Part shown: in pieces, positions 6,827-14,806 of the stretch
Layout: every line of letters starts with the position of its first letter
Numbering within the stretch: the first letter of the stretch is position 1
NCBI GenBank assembly: GCA_051648105.1
Contig: JBOFEN010000065.1
Span: forward strand, 1-25,858
Direction: 5' to 3'
Origin: UBA7332 sp051648105
GTDB lineage: Bacteria > Bacteroidota > Bacteroidia > Bacteroidales > UBA7332
Length of the DNA stretch: 25,858 bases
Notes under the pieces: model-generated
What the model was told of the DNA's origin: nothing
Databases searched by the model: none
The model's input: the letters and a program-made list of their open reading frames with translations, nothing else
Program-made: the position numbers and the translations under genes

Positions 6827-8833
6827 TTACTTTCTAAAATTTGAAGCACCTTCTTTCAAGAACTTAAGGAAGTTCCCTGCATTTGGGTCGAATGCATAAT
6901 TATTCTCTGTCAAAATTGTTCCATCTGGATGCATAATCACATAATATGGTTGAGCATTCGCCTGAAACATTGTAATCTGAAGATTTGAGTTCTTTTGGCT
7001 AAGCAGCTTCGATTCACGACCGTTACGATCTACAAACCACTCATCTTGTGGTAGCTCAACTGTTCTCTCATCAACATATAGCGCAGCAATAACGAAATCC
7101 TCTTTTAAAGATCTCAATACTTCTGAGTCAGCCCATACCTGCTGCTCCATCTTTCGACAGTTAACACAAGCCTTGCCTGTAAAATCTAGAAGAATCGGCT
7201 TATTGAGCTTTTTAGCACACTCTAGAGCTTGATCGTAATCAAAGTACCCTTTCAAACCATGCGGTAATGATAGTTTATCCGAATATTTTGGAGTCTCACA
7301 AATTGAATTATTAGCCGAAGCACCAATAGATACGTGGCCAGTGCCACTCTCTCTAACTAGTTTCTCGATATTAAAGTCTTGGTTTTTGATACTTGGCAAC
7401 CATCCCGACAGAGCATGAAGTGGAGCCCCCCACAAACCTGGCACCATATACACTACAAATGTAAATGTAATAACAGACAATAGTAGTCGGAACCAACTTT
7501 TGATCACATTTGACTCACTATCATGAGGGAATCGTAGTTTTCCAAGAAGGTAAAGACCTAACATAGTAAAGATAACGATCCAAGCAGAAAGGTAGATCTC
7601 ACGATCCAACAATCTCCATCCATAAACCTCATCGGCAACATTGATAAATTTCAATGCAAATGCTAACTCAACAAATGCAAGACAAACTTTAACCGAATTC
7701 AACCAACCACCTGATTTAGGTAGTTTACCCATCAATTTAGGGAAAAAAGCAAAGAATGTAAATGGTATAGCAAATGCAAGAGAGAATCCTACCATACCAA
7801 CTATAGGGCGAATAACCTCACCTCCAACTGCACTAATCGCAACAGTTCCTGCAATTGGCAAAGTACAAGAGAAAGACACCAATACTAGAGTCATCGCCAT
7901 GAAAATAGGACCAATAAAGTCACCCTTATCCTCATTTTGAACAGACTTATTCACCAACCATGATGGAGCTGTAATCTCGAAATACCCAAATAGGGAGATA
8001 GCAAAAACAAAGAATATAAGAGCAAACAACAAGTTTGGCAACCAGTGTGTACTCATCAAGTTTGCAAAGTTCTCTCCGAACAACATCGCCAATAGTGTCC
8101 CAAATATTGTATAGATAAGTACTATAGACACACCGTAAATTATTGCTTGCAACTTACCTTTTGATCCACTTTTAATAAAAAATGAAACGGTCATTGGTAT
8201 CATAGGGAATACACAAGGTGTCAAAAGACCAATTAGCCCACCACCAAATGCAATCCAAAAGAAAGACCAAAGTGACTCTTCTCCTTTAGCTGATTCATCC
8301 TCTAAATGCGCAGCTTCGGAGACTGTTGTAACTGCCTCATCAACAACACTACTCTGAGCTACCGCTGCAGAAATAGAAGGAACATCAATTGAGAAAACAT
8401 TATCAAAGAAAGGGACACAACTTCCATTATTGCAAACCATATACTTAAATGTCCCCTTTACCTTGAAAGGCTTATTTGTTAAAGCTTTGATCTGCTGAGT
8501 AAAAGTTACACTATTTTTGAAGTATGTTACATCTGCATCAAATTCCGCTTGATACTCTGTGATACCTTGAGGCTCTGTTAATGAACCAACGACAGCAAAT
8601 TCGTCACTCTTATCAACATCAAATGATGTAGCTATTGGGCCATCTTCCACAACTTTAGAAGAGTAAAGGTGATATCCGGACTCAATTGTCGCATGCATCG
8701 ATAGCTCTACGATATCCGAATCGCCTACTTGTTTGGCTGAAAACTGCCACTTTACAGGTTGGCTCATTTGGGAGAATACAACTCCTACAAATGCAAAAAG
8801 CATTAAGATTGTTGACAAGGTTTTTCTCATCAT
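6827..8833 (-). CDS. dsbD: Thiol:disulfide interchange protein DsbD
   Basis: Carries electrons from cytoplasmic thioredoxin across the inner membrane to periplasmic reductants. The 668-aa protein has all three DsbD parts. A signal peptide (1-~21) leads into a periplasmic N-terminal domain (~25-150) with the Cys134/Cys139 pair. A polytopic membrane domain (~188-475) carries C207 in LTPCVFPMIP and C323 in SFSCTLP. A C-terminal thioredoxin-like domain (~525-668) has the C556-V-N-C559 redox motif and a cis-Pro region (QPYYVI). Every cysteine needed for the relay is present. A well-formed promoter lies upstream and a terminator follows, so it is a single-gene unit. Two adjacent ATGs start the gene, and the second would remove only one residue. 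Confidence 0.95.
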   Translation of the reverse strand: MMRKTLSTILMLFAFVGVVFSQMSQPVKWQFSAKQVGDSDIVELSMHATIESGYHLYSSKVVEDGPIATSFDVDKSDEFAVVGSLTEPQGITEYQAEFDADVTYFKNSVTFTQQIKALTNKPFKVKGTFKYMVCNNGSCVPFFDNVFSIDVPSISAAVAQSSVVDEAVTTVSEAAHLEDESAKGEESLWSFFWIAFGGGLIGLLTPCVFPMIPMTVSFFIKSGSKGKLQAIIYGVSIVLIYTIFGTLLAMLFGENFANLMSTHWLPNLLFALIFFVFAISLFGYFEITAPSWLVNKSVQNEDKGDFIGPIFMAMTLVLVSFSCTLPIAGTVAISAVGGEVIRPIVGMVGFSLAFAIPFTFFAFFPKLMGKLPKSGGWLNSVKVCLAFVELAFALKFINVADEVYGWRLLDREIYLSAWIVIFTMLGLYLLGKLRFPHDSESNVIKSWFRLLLSVITFTFVVYMVPGLWGAPLHALSGWLPSIKNQDFNIEKLVRESGTGHVSIGASANNSICETPKYSDKLSLPHGLKGYFDYDQALECAKKLNKPILLDFTGKACVNCRKMEQQVWADSEVLRSLKEDFVIAALYVDERTVELPQDEWFVDRNGRESKLLSQKNSNLQITMFQANAQPYYVIMHPDGTILTENNYAFDPNAGNFLKFLKEGASNFRK

Positions 8834-8872
8834 ATGTTCGATTAGTTATAATAATTTGCTACTATATCACTA

Positions 8873-8903
8873 CAAAGGTAGCAGTATTTTAATTTTCTCA
8901 AAG
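8873..8903 (-). promoter_or_regulatory. Bacteroidetes-type promoter of dsbD
   Basis: On the minus strand, TTTG (8900-8903), a 19-bp spacer and TACCTTTG (8873-8880) match the -33 TTTG / -7 TAnnTTTG consensus with the preferred spacing. Transcription would start near 8866, leaving a leader of about 33 nt. This is the best promoter in the window and supports the phylum assignment. Confidence 0.75.
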
Positions 8904-9039
8904 TTAAAATCACTAAATTGAGTCTCATTTTTTGACATTTTACTTTTTCTCTGTCCCTTAGCCAAATAGCATTATCACATCAATGATAATTGTTTTCTCA
9001 AATCACATATCAATCTGAATCTGAAATAGGTTATTTTGT

Positions 9040-9047
9040 TACTTTTG
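9040..9047 (+). promoter_or_regulatory. Probable -7 box of the ispG promoter
   Basis: TACTTTTG matches TAnnTTTG and lies 24 bp before the ispG ATG, so the leader would be short. A TTTG at -33 is not seen. The rest of the 238-bp dsbD-ispG gap shows no other gene or structured element. Confidence 0.5.
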
Positions 9048-9071
9048 CAAGCAAATTAAGCGCAATATAAT

Positions 9072-10901
9072 ATGCAACATTATTTTAATTATAATAGACG
9101 AAATAGCCTAGTTGTTGAGGTAGGCACTACCCCAATTGGGGGTAAAAACCAAATTAGAGTCCAATCTATGACAAATACTTCAACAATGGACACAGATGGA
9201 TCTGTTGATCAAGCAGTAAGAATAATAGAAAATGGAGGTGAATTAGTAAGACTCACAGCGCAAGGTGTAAGAGAGTCGAACAATCTAGAAAATATTCATA
9301 ATAAGCTTCGTTCTTTAGGATATAATACTCCACTTGTAGCTGATATACATTTCAATCCAAATGCAGCAGATAGAGCAGCAGAGATTGTTGAAAAGGTTAG
9401 AATTAATCCAGGTAATTATGTTGATAGTGTAAAGCGTTTCTCACACATAGAGTATACTGATCAAGAGTATGCCGCTGAGATAACAAAGATTAGAGACCGA
9501 TTCATCCCATTCCTAAACATATGTAAGACCAATAATACAGCAATTAGAATCGGGGTAAATCACGGCTCTCTCTCTGATAGAATTATTAGTCGATATGGTG
9601 ACACTCCACAAGGAATGGTAGAGTCAGCTCTTGAGTTTCTTCGAATCTGTATCTCCGAGAAGTTTCTTAATGTTGTCATTTCTATGAAGTCGTCTAACAC
9701 GATAGTTATGGTCAACAGCGTTAGACTACTAATAGAAAGAATGAATAAAGAAAATATGAGCTTCCCAATACATTTAGGTGTAACAGAAGCTGGTGATGGC
9801 GAAGATGGGCGAATTAAATCAGCTTTAGGTATTGGTGCTCTACTAGCGGATGGAATAGGAGACACACTGAGAGTCTCACTTAGTGAGGACCCCGAACTAG
9901 AGATTCCAGTTGGCAAAGAGTTAGTAAACTACTTTACTCAACGTATTGATCACCCTCATATTCAAGGTTCTCTATTCCCTGAATTCTGCTGGAGTTCACC
10001 TATTAAAAGAGCGACAATTCCTGTAAAAAACATTGGAGGTAATAATGCCCCGATAGTAATCGCTGAAGCTACAAACTATCTCCCAATATCAGATACAACA
10101 ACTCCAGACTACATTATTGGAAGTTCCTTAAAAAAAGAAATTCCATCAATTATAGATTATACCGACTGGGATCCAACTAAAGATAATAGCTACCCCCTAT
10201 TCAGATTAGCTAGTTTCGAAAATATTGAAAGAAATGAAGCTGCAATAAAATTCCTATCTATAGCTACACACGAACTTAATGATGAACTTATTTGTAGAAT
10301 CAGAGAGTGTAATACAATAGTTTTACTGCTACATAGTAACCATATCAATATAGTTGGTGATCTTCGCAGTGCTTTCCATCGATTGTTAACAAACAACTGC
10401 ACAACCCCAGTCGTAATAAGGGAGAGTTTCAGCAACGAGACGAAAGAGTCGCTTCAAATCAAGGCAGCAGCTGACTATGGTGCACTTCTACTAGATGGAT
10501 TTGGGGATGGTATTTCAATTCAAAATCAAAATGGTGATGATAGAGTTTGTGTTTCTATCATGTTTGGCATCCTTCAAGCCTCTAGATTGAGAGTTAGTAA
10601 AACAGAGTATATCTCATGCCCTAGTTGTGGTAGAACTCTCTTCAATCTTCAAAGAGCAATAGCTAAAATTAAAGAACGAACCTCACATCTTAAAGGCTTG
10701 AAGATTGGAATTATGGGATGTATAGTAAATGGACCTGGGGAGATGGCTGACGCAGACTACGGTTATGTGGGAGCAGGCCCTGGAAAAGTTAGCCTATATA
10801 AGAAAAAAGAGTGTATCGAAAAAAACATTCCTGAAGATCAAGCTGTCGAAAAGCTCATAGAGCTGATCAAGAGTCATGGAGATTGGAAAGAACAAAAATA
10901 A
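9072..10901 (+). CDS. ispG: 4-hydroxy-3-methylbut-2-enyl diphosphate synthase (IspG/GcpE), long form
   Basis: Performs the reductive ring opening of MEcPP to HMBPP, the penultimate step of the MEP isoprenoid pathway, using a [4Fe-4S] cluster. The N-terminal TIM barrel (~10-285) begins with the family signature (residues ~12-45, including VQSMTNTSTMDT). The C-terminal cluster domain (~500-609) has the iron ligands C516 and C519 in CPSCGRT and C550 in GCIVNGPGE, with E557 as the fourth ligand. Between them (~290-495) is an extra poorly conserved domain, so the protein is 609 aa against about 370 aa in E. coli. This three-domain form is known from plants, Chlamydia and Bacteroidetes. A promoter box lies just upstream, and the MATE gene follows by 4 nt. 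It probably feeds the polyprenyl synthase at 4.8-5.8 kb. Confidence 0.96.
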   Translation: MQHYFNYNRRNSLVVEVGTTPIGGKNQIRVQSMTNTSTMDTDGSVDQAVRIIENGGELVRLTAQGVRESNNLENIHNKLRSLGYNTPLVADIHFNPNAADRAAEIVEKVRINPGNYVDSVKRFSHIEYTDQEYAAEITKIRDRFIPFLNICKTNNTAIRIGVNHGSLSDRIISRYGDTPQGMVESALEFLRICISEKFLNVVISMKSSNTIVMVNSVRLLIERMNKENMSFPIHLGVTEAGDGEDGRIKSALGIGALLADGIGDTLRVSLSEDPELEIPVGKELVNYFTQRIDHPHIQGSLFPEFCWSSPIKRATIPVKNIGGNNAPIVIAEATNYLPISDTTTPDYIIGSSLKKEIPSIIDYTDWDPTKDNSYPLFRLASFENIERNEAAIKFLSIATHELNDELICRIRECNTIVLLLHSNHINIVGDLRSAFHRLLTNNCTTPVVIRESFSNETKESLQIKAAADYGALLLDGFGDGISIQNQNGDDRVCVSIMFGILQASRLRVSKTEYISCPSCGRTLFNLQRAIAKIKERTSHLKGLKIGIMGCIVNGPGEMADADYGYVGAGPGKVSLYKKKECIEKNIPEDQAVEKLIELIKSHGDWKEQK

Positions 10902-10905
10902 GAAT

Positions 10906-12273
10906 ATGAATAGAACAACAAATGATTTAGAGATAGAGAGAGTTGGAAAACTACTACTCAGATACTCTATACCCGCTATTATTGCAATGCTCGTAAACTC
11001 ACTATATAATATAGTTGACAGAGTATTTATTGGTCAGGGTGTCGGAGCTATGGCAATTTCAGGATTAGCACTAACCTTTCCAATCTCAACTCTTCAAACA
11101 GCTTGTGGTATGCTCATAGGTGCTGGTGCTGGTGCAAGGATCTCTATTGTTCTTGGAAAAAAGGATAAAGATTGGGCTGAGAGGATACTTGCTAATGCTC
11201 TGATGCTATCATTTTTAATCTCTGGAATATTTATCCTAACAGCAACAATCTTCCTTGATGAGATACTATTAGCATTTGGTGGTAGTGAGGAGACAATAAA
11301 GTATGCAGAGAGCTATCTAAGAATATTAATACCTGGTAGTATTTTCTCTACTCTTACCTTTTCTTTCTGCAATATGCTCAGAGCTTCTGGATACCCATCT
11401 AGATCAATGTTCATAATAGTATCTGGTGCAGTACTTAATACTATACTAGACCCTATATTCATCTTTGTTCTTGATCTAGGGATTGAAGGTGCTGCATATG
11501 CCACTATTTTATCTATGGCAATAACATCAGTCGTTGCTGTTGGAAGTTTCCTTCGTAAAGAGAGTAATATTCAGTTTAGATTTAGAAACTTCAAACTAAA
11601 ACTAACAATAATACGAAATATTCTAGCTATTGGTATATCTCCCTTTCTAATAAATGCTACTAGTGCTGGTATAGTTGCAATGGTAAGCTTCCTACTCATT
11701 CGCCATGGTGGTGATTTAGCTGTCGGCGCCTACGGTATTGTTAATAGCTTTATTGTTTTGATGATACTTATGGTGATTGGTATTTGCCAAGGTATGCAGC
11801 CTATAGTTGGATATAACTTTGGTGCAGGACATAGAGATAGGATGAAAGACACACTTAAGCTGAGTGTTTATGCAGGGGTAGCTGTAATGAGCATAGGATT
11901 CATAATTGCTATGGTTGCACCTAGATATGTAGCACTAGCATTCACCAAGGACCCGGAACTCATTGACCTAGCAGTTGTAGGTCTTAGATATGTATCGCTT
12001 GTAGCCCCACTGATTGGATTTCAGATTGTGGTAACTAACTTCTTCCAATCAATAGGCAAGGTTAAGATCTCCATATTCTTAAGCCTATCAAGGCAAGTAC
12101 TATTTCTATTCCCACTTCTATTCATCATACCTAGGTTCTTTGGACTTAATGGTGTATGGCTAGCAATGCCAATCTCCGACACCATTTCAATGATAGTGAC
12201 CACACTTGTCCTTTATAGATCTAGATATCTTTTCCGTACAAGTCACCTTGGTGGTAAAGACGGTATTGATTAA
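10906..12273 (+). CDS. MATE family multidrug/Na+ antiporter
   Basis: An inner-membrane exporter that expels cationic drugs or metabolites in exchange for Na+ or H+. The chosen ATG gives 455 aa with about 12 membrane helices in two six-helix halves. The first half opens with ERVGKLLLRYSIPAI and then YNIVDRVFIGQGVG, a MATE hallmark; GAGARISIVLGKKD follows. The second half shows the matching ICQGMQPIVGYNFGAG stretch. It looks closest to the MepA-like branch. An in-frame ATG at 10876 would add 10 basic residues and overlap ispG by 26 nt. The ATG at 10906 was preferred because it lies 4 nt after the ispG stop and gives a normal family N-terminus. It is probably co-transcribed with ispG. The substrate cannot be predicted. 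Confidence 0.92.
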   Translation: MNRTTNDLEIERVGKLLLRYSIPAIIAMLVNSLYNIVDRVFIGQGVGAMAISGLALTFPISTLQTACGMLIGAGAGARISIVLGKKDKDWAERILANALMLSFLISGIFILTATIFLDEILLAFGGSEETIKYAESYLRILIPGSIFSTLTFSFCNMLRASGYPSRSMFIIVSGAVLNTILDPIFIFVLDLGIEGAAYATILSMAITSVVAVGSFLRKESNIQFRFRNFKLKLTIIRNILAIGISPFLINATSAGIVAMVSFLLIRHGGDLAVGAYGIVNSFIVLMILMVIGICQGMQPIVGYNFGAGHRDRMKDTLKLSVYAGVAVMSIGFIIAMVAPRYVALAFTKDPELIDLAVVGLRYVSLVAPLIGFQIVVTNFFQSIGKVKISIFLSLSRQVLFLFPLLFIIPRFFGLNGVWLAMPISDTISMIVTTLVLYRSRYLFRTSHLGGKDGID

Positions 12274-12296
12274 AATATAAGCATACTTAATAATAG

Positions 12297-12359
12297 GGAC
12301 CTCCTCTATAACTATATTGATTATGGCTGTTAGCCTTCAATTTGTTATAGAGGAGGTCC
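12297..12359. terminator. Long-stem bidirectional terminator between convergent genes
   Basis: A perfect 16-bp inverted repeat (GGACCTCCTCTATAAC at 12297-12312 and its complement at 12344-12359) encloses a 31-nt loop that itself holds ATTG/CAAT and GGCT-GTT-AGCC pairings. It lies 23 nt after the MATE stop and 65 nt after the helix-hairpin-helix gene stop, which converge on it. T-rich sequence follows on the plus side. A smaller hairpin (12406-12425) abuts the minus-strand stop codon. Confidence 0.7.
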
Positions 12360-12424
12360 TTTATTATCACAGACATATATAGACCATCTACTTAAGAAGC
12401 ATAAGATACCCTCAAAAGGAGGTA

Positions 12425-13327
12425 TTAATATTTACCAAATATGAGGTAACCTGATAACCTGTCGATATCCTCATCCGAAAACTCATCCAACATAGAAAGC
12501 TCACTTAATGTATTAATACGTCCACGCTTCTTTCTTAGCTCAACTATTGCCCTCGCTTGGTAGAAGTTAATATAAGGATGAGCACGAAGCCTATCAATGC
12601 CATACTTGTTTATATCAATACCTCTCACCTCTGGCTCTTCTATAATAGCCCAACCATTCATCAACATATTTAATACTGAATCAGGTATATTTTTAATCTC
12701 CCATAGCTGAGATTCATCGACAAAACCACCCAAACGCTCCCTATAATTAACAATCATATTTGCATAACCAACACCAATACCAGGAATCTTTCTGAGTAAA
12801 GCTGTATCACATCTATTCAAATCTACAGGTGTCACCTCATCAAACTTATAACTCTTTATAGTGTCTCTATCAAGCTTAGGTTTAATAAACCGTGTTGTAT
12901 CAATCTCAATATAGGGTTCTAATTCTCTAAACTTACTATTCGAAAGACCATATATTCGAGATAACGCTTGCTTTGTTCTAAACTCTCCGCCTTTAAGTCT
13001 ATATCTAATAATATTAGATACAACATATGGTCTAATCCCTAGATTTATTAGAGTTAATGAGTCGGATAGGTTAGGATCAAAACCAGATAGTATATAACTA
13101 TTCTCATTGGGTCTATAAGAGTTATTATTTCTAACTCTGTTATCTCTAAGACTATCCCTAAAACGAGCAAACTCCTCTATATGCGTAGAGTCAAGCCTAG
13201 ATATTGATTCTGGCTTTGAGATAATTGGAAGGATAAAAGTACGTATTAGTATTAAAATAAAGAGAGCACACAGAAGCACTATTGCTCCTATGCGCTCTCC
13301 TCTTGTCATTTTAAGTATATTTCTCAT
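12425..13327 (-). CDS. Membrane-anchored helix-hairpin-helix protein (ComEA-like)
   Basis: A 300-aa protein with one N-terminal membrane helix (~13-34) and three helix-hairpin-helix modules outside it. They lie at ~82-140 (LGIRPYVVSNIIRYR...LSRIYGLS), ~167-228 (VDLNRCDTALLRKIPGIGVGYANMIVNYR) and ~237-297 (IDINKYGIDRLRAHPYINFYQARAIVELRKKRG). The second has the classic PGIG hairpin. Such domains bind DNA without sequence specificity, and ComEA uses one to hold incoming DNA in the periplasm during transformation. The DNA-uptake role is inferred from family and topology; Bacteroidetes genomes often carry these triple-HhH proteins without obvious competence genes beside them. It is convergent with the MATE gene and downstream of the symporters. 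Confidence 0.85.
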   Translation of the reverse strand: MRNILKMTRGERIGAIVLLCALFILILIRTFILPIISKPESISRLDSTHIEEFARFRDSLRDNRVRNNNSYRPNENSYILSGFDPNLSDSLTLINLGIRPYVVSNIIRYRLKGGEFRTKQALSRIYGLSNSKFRELEPYIEIDTTRFIKPKLDRDTIKSYKFDEVTPVDLNRCDTALLRKIPGIGVGYANMIVNYRERLGGFVDESQLWEIKNIPDSVLNMLMNGWAIIEEPEVRGIDINKYGIDRLRAHPYINFYQARAIVELRKKRGRINTLSELSMLDEFSDEDIDRLSGYLIFGKY

Positions 13328-13351
13328 AGATGTCTATTATTCTAATAGTTA

Positions 13352-13359
13352 CAAAACTA
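13352..13359 (-). promoter_or_regulatory. Possible -7 box upstream of the HhH protein
   Basis: Minus-strand TAGTTTTG fits TAnnTTTG and lies 25 bp before the ATG; an imperfect -33 (ATTG) lies 18 bp upstream. The box overlaps an AT-rich dyad (ATAGTT-ACAA-AACTAT, 13345-13360), so the assignment is uncertain. Confidence 0.35.
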
Positions 13360-13380
13360 TCAATTTAAATAATAGTACAA

Positions 13381-14730
13381 TCACAGAATACCAAATTGTT
13401 GAAGAATAATTACAAACACACCCACTGGTGCTACATACTTAAGAGTAATATAGAAAAGATTAAACTGATTATTCTTCATCTTTGAACCTATCATAAGCTC
13501 CTCCTTGATAAGTGACTTAGAGACTAGCCATCCTCCATATATTGCAATTGCTGCTCCTCCAAGAGGCTGAAGTAGACTCGCTGCTACATATTCAAAGAGT
13601 CCAAAGATGTTCATCCCAAATATTGTAAAGTCGCTCCACACTCCTAGTGATAGTGAACAAATAACACCTAACACAGAACATACAGATAGTACATAAAGAG
13701 TTGCTCTCTTTCGTGATATGTGATACTCCTCATGAATTAGAGTAACTACAACCTCCGCTATTGCTATTGTAGATGTAATTGCTGCAACTAAGAGTAGAAG
13801 AAAGAACATAGCCGACCATACCTGACCTCCAAACATATTGTTGAACATATTTGGCAAGGTAATAAATACCAATTCAGGACCTTGACCAGGACTAATGCCA
13901 AAAGTAAACACAATTGGAAATATAATAACACCAGCAAGTAAAGCAACAAGCGTGTCTAGTGCTACTACCAGCAAAGCCGTCTTAGGAAGATCTGTCTCTT
14001 TATTAAAGTATGAAGCATATGTAATAAGAGTTCCCATACCGATACTAAGAGAGAAGAAAGCCTGTCCTAATGCCTCAATAAACACTCGTGGAGTTATTTT
14101 TGAAAAGTCTGGATTAAACATAAAACTCAACCCCTCTCTTGCACCCTCTAATGATAGCGAGTTGGCTGCAAGAAGAATGAGTATTAGGAATAGAATTGGC
14201 ATTAATATGTTAGATACTTTTTCAATACCATCCTTAATACCTCCAAGAGAAATTAGTGCAGTCGTAACAAGGACAAAAAGCAACCAAAACAGTGGTTTTA
14301 TAGGATGATTAGTAAACTCTCTAAACATTAAAGTAAGATCCTCACTACCCTTATCTACTAAACCACCCATCACAGATTCCATAAAATACTCTGCTGTCCA
14401 TCCAGCTACGACGGAGTAGAATCCAAGTATTAGTACTGAGCAAATCAAACAAAGCCAGCCGACCCAACTCCATCGATTACCTCCCGTAAGGGTACGGAAT
14501 GCTGCTTTAGGGTTCTGACCAGTCTTTCGACCAATATAGAACTCCATCAACAAGATTGGAATACCAAGCAAAAGTACGCATGCAAGATATGTGATAATAA
14601 ATGCACCACCTCCATTTGCTCCTACTAAATATGGAAATCTCCATATATTCCCTAAGCCAACTGCAGCACCTACAGTTGCCAATACAACACCTATTTTAGA
14701 GGAGAACCCCCCTCTCTCTTCTGTTGACAT
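13381..14730 (-). CDS. Sodium-dependent amino-acid symporter, NSS/SNF family (copy 1)
   Basis: An inner-membrane LeuT-fold transporter that couples Na+ entry to amino-acid uptake. The 449-aa protein has about 11 membrane helices, like the bacterial TnaT/Tyt1/MhsT branch. Helix 1 holds the signature AAVGLGNIWRFPY (22-34) followed by GGGAF, the unwound substrate/sodium site. Helix 6 has FFSLSIGMG (225-233), and helix 8 has ITSTIAIAEV (318-327), whose Thr/Ser residues match the Na2 site. Hydrophobic or aromatic amino acids are likely substrates (inference from the branch). It is the downstream member of a tandem pair with a 76-bp gap. Codons 6-8 contain a G6 tract preceded by GA repeats, a possible slippage site. 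Confidence 0.93.
   Translation of the reverse strand: MSTEERGGFSSKIGVVLATVGAAVGLGNIWRFPYLVGANGGGAFIITYLACVLLLGIPILLMEFYIGRKTGQNPKAAFRTLTGGNRWSWVGWLCLICSVLILGFYSVVAGWTAEYFMESVMGGLVDKGSEDLTLMFREFTNHPIKPLFWLLFVLVTTALISLGGIKDGIEKVSNILMPILFLILILLAANSLSLEGAREGLSFMFNPDFSKITPRVFIEALGQAFFSLSIGMGTLITYASYFNKETDLPKTALLVVALDTLVALLAGVIIFPIVFTFGISPGQGPELVFITLPNMFNNMFGGQVWSAMFFLLLLVAAITSTIAIAEVVVTLIHEEYHISRKRATLYVLSVCSVLGVICSLSLGVWSDFTIFGMNIFGLFEYVAASLLQPLGGAAIAIYGGWLVSKSLIKEELMIGSKMKNNQFNLFYITLKYVAPVGVFVIILQQFGIL
14707..14719. repeat. C6(TC) low-complexity tract at the start of symporter copy 1
   Basis: Six C (14707-14712) followed by TCTCTCT. On the coding strand this is a GA run then G6 in codons 5-8, right after the ATG. 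It is the same pattern as in the lipoprotein gene, one base shorter, and the paralogous symporter lacks it. Confidence 0.5.
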
Positions 14731-14806
14731 ATTATATTCTATAGTTAATGGTTACCGTAATTACTCACAAAGTAAATATAATAGAGAGGGACTATACATA
14801 TATAAG

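Noticed and set aside
9560..9916. Minus-strand frame inside ispG
   Set aside because: Antisense shadow; the Ser/Ile-rich protein shows no motif, and ispG is fully supported on the plus strand.
10876..10905. Upstream in-frame ATG for the MATE gene
   Set aside because: It adds ten residues of Lys/Asn-rich sequence coded within ispG that do not resemble MATE N-termini; the ATG at 10906 fits better, though both remain possible.
13334..13375. Nested AT-rich dyad between symporter copy 1 and the HhH gene as a terminator
   Set aside because: The stems are nearly all A-T, there is no T tract, and the inner dyad overlaps a plausible -7 box, so it is not called as a terminator.
13895..14308. Long plus-strand frame inside symporter copy 1
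   Set aside because: Antisense shadow of a well-supported transporter gene, with a composition that mirrors the membrane-protein codons on the other strand.
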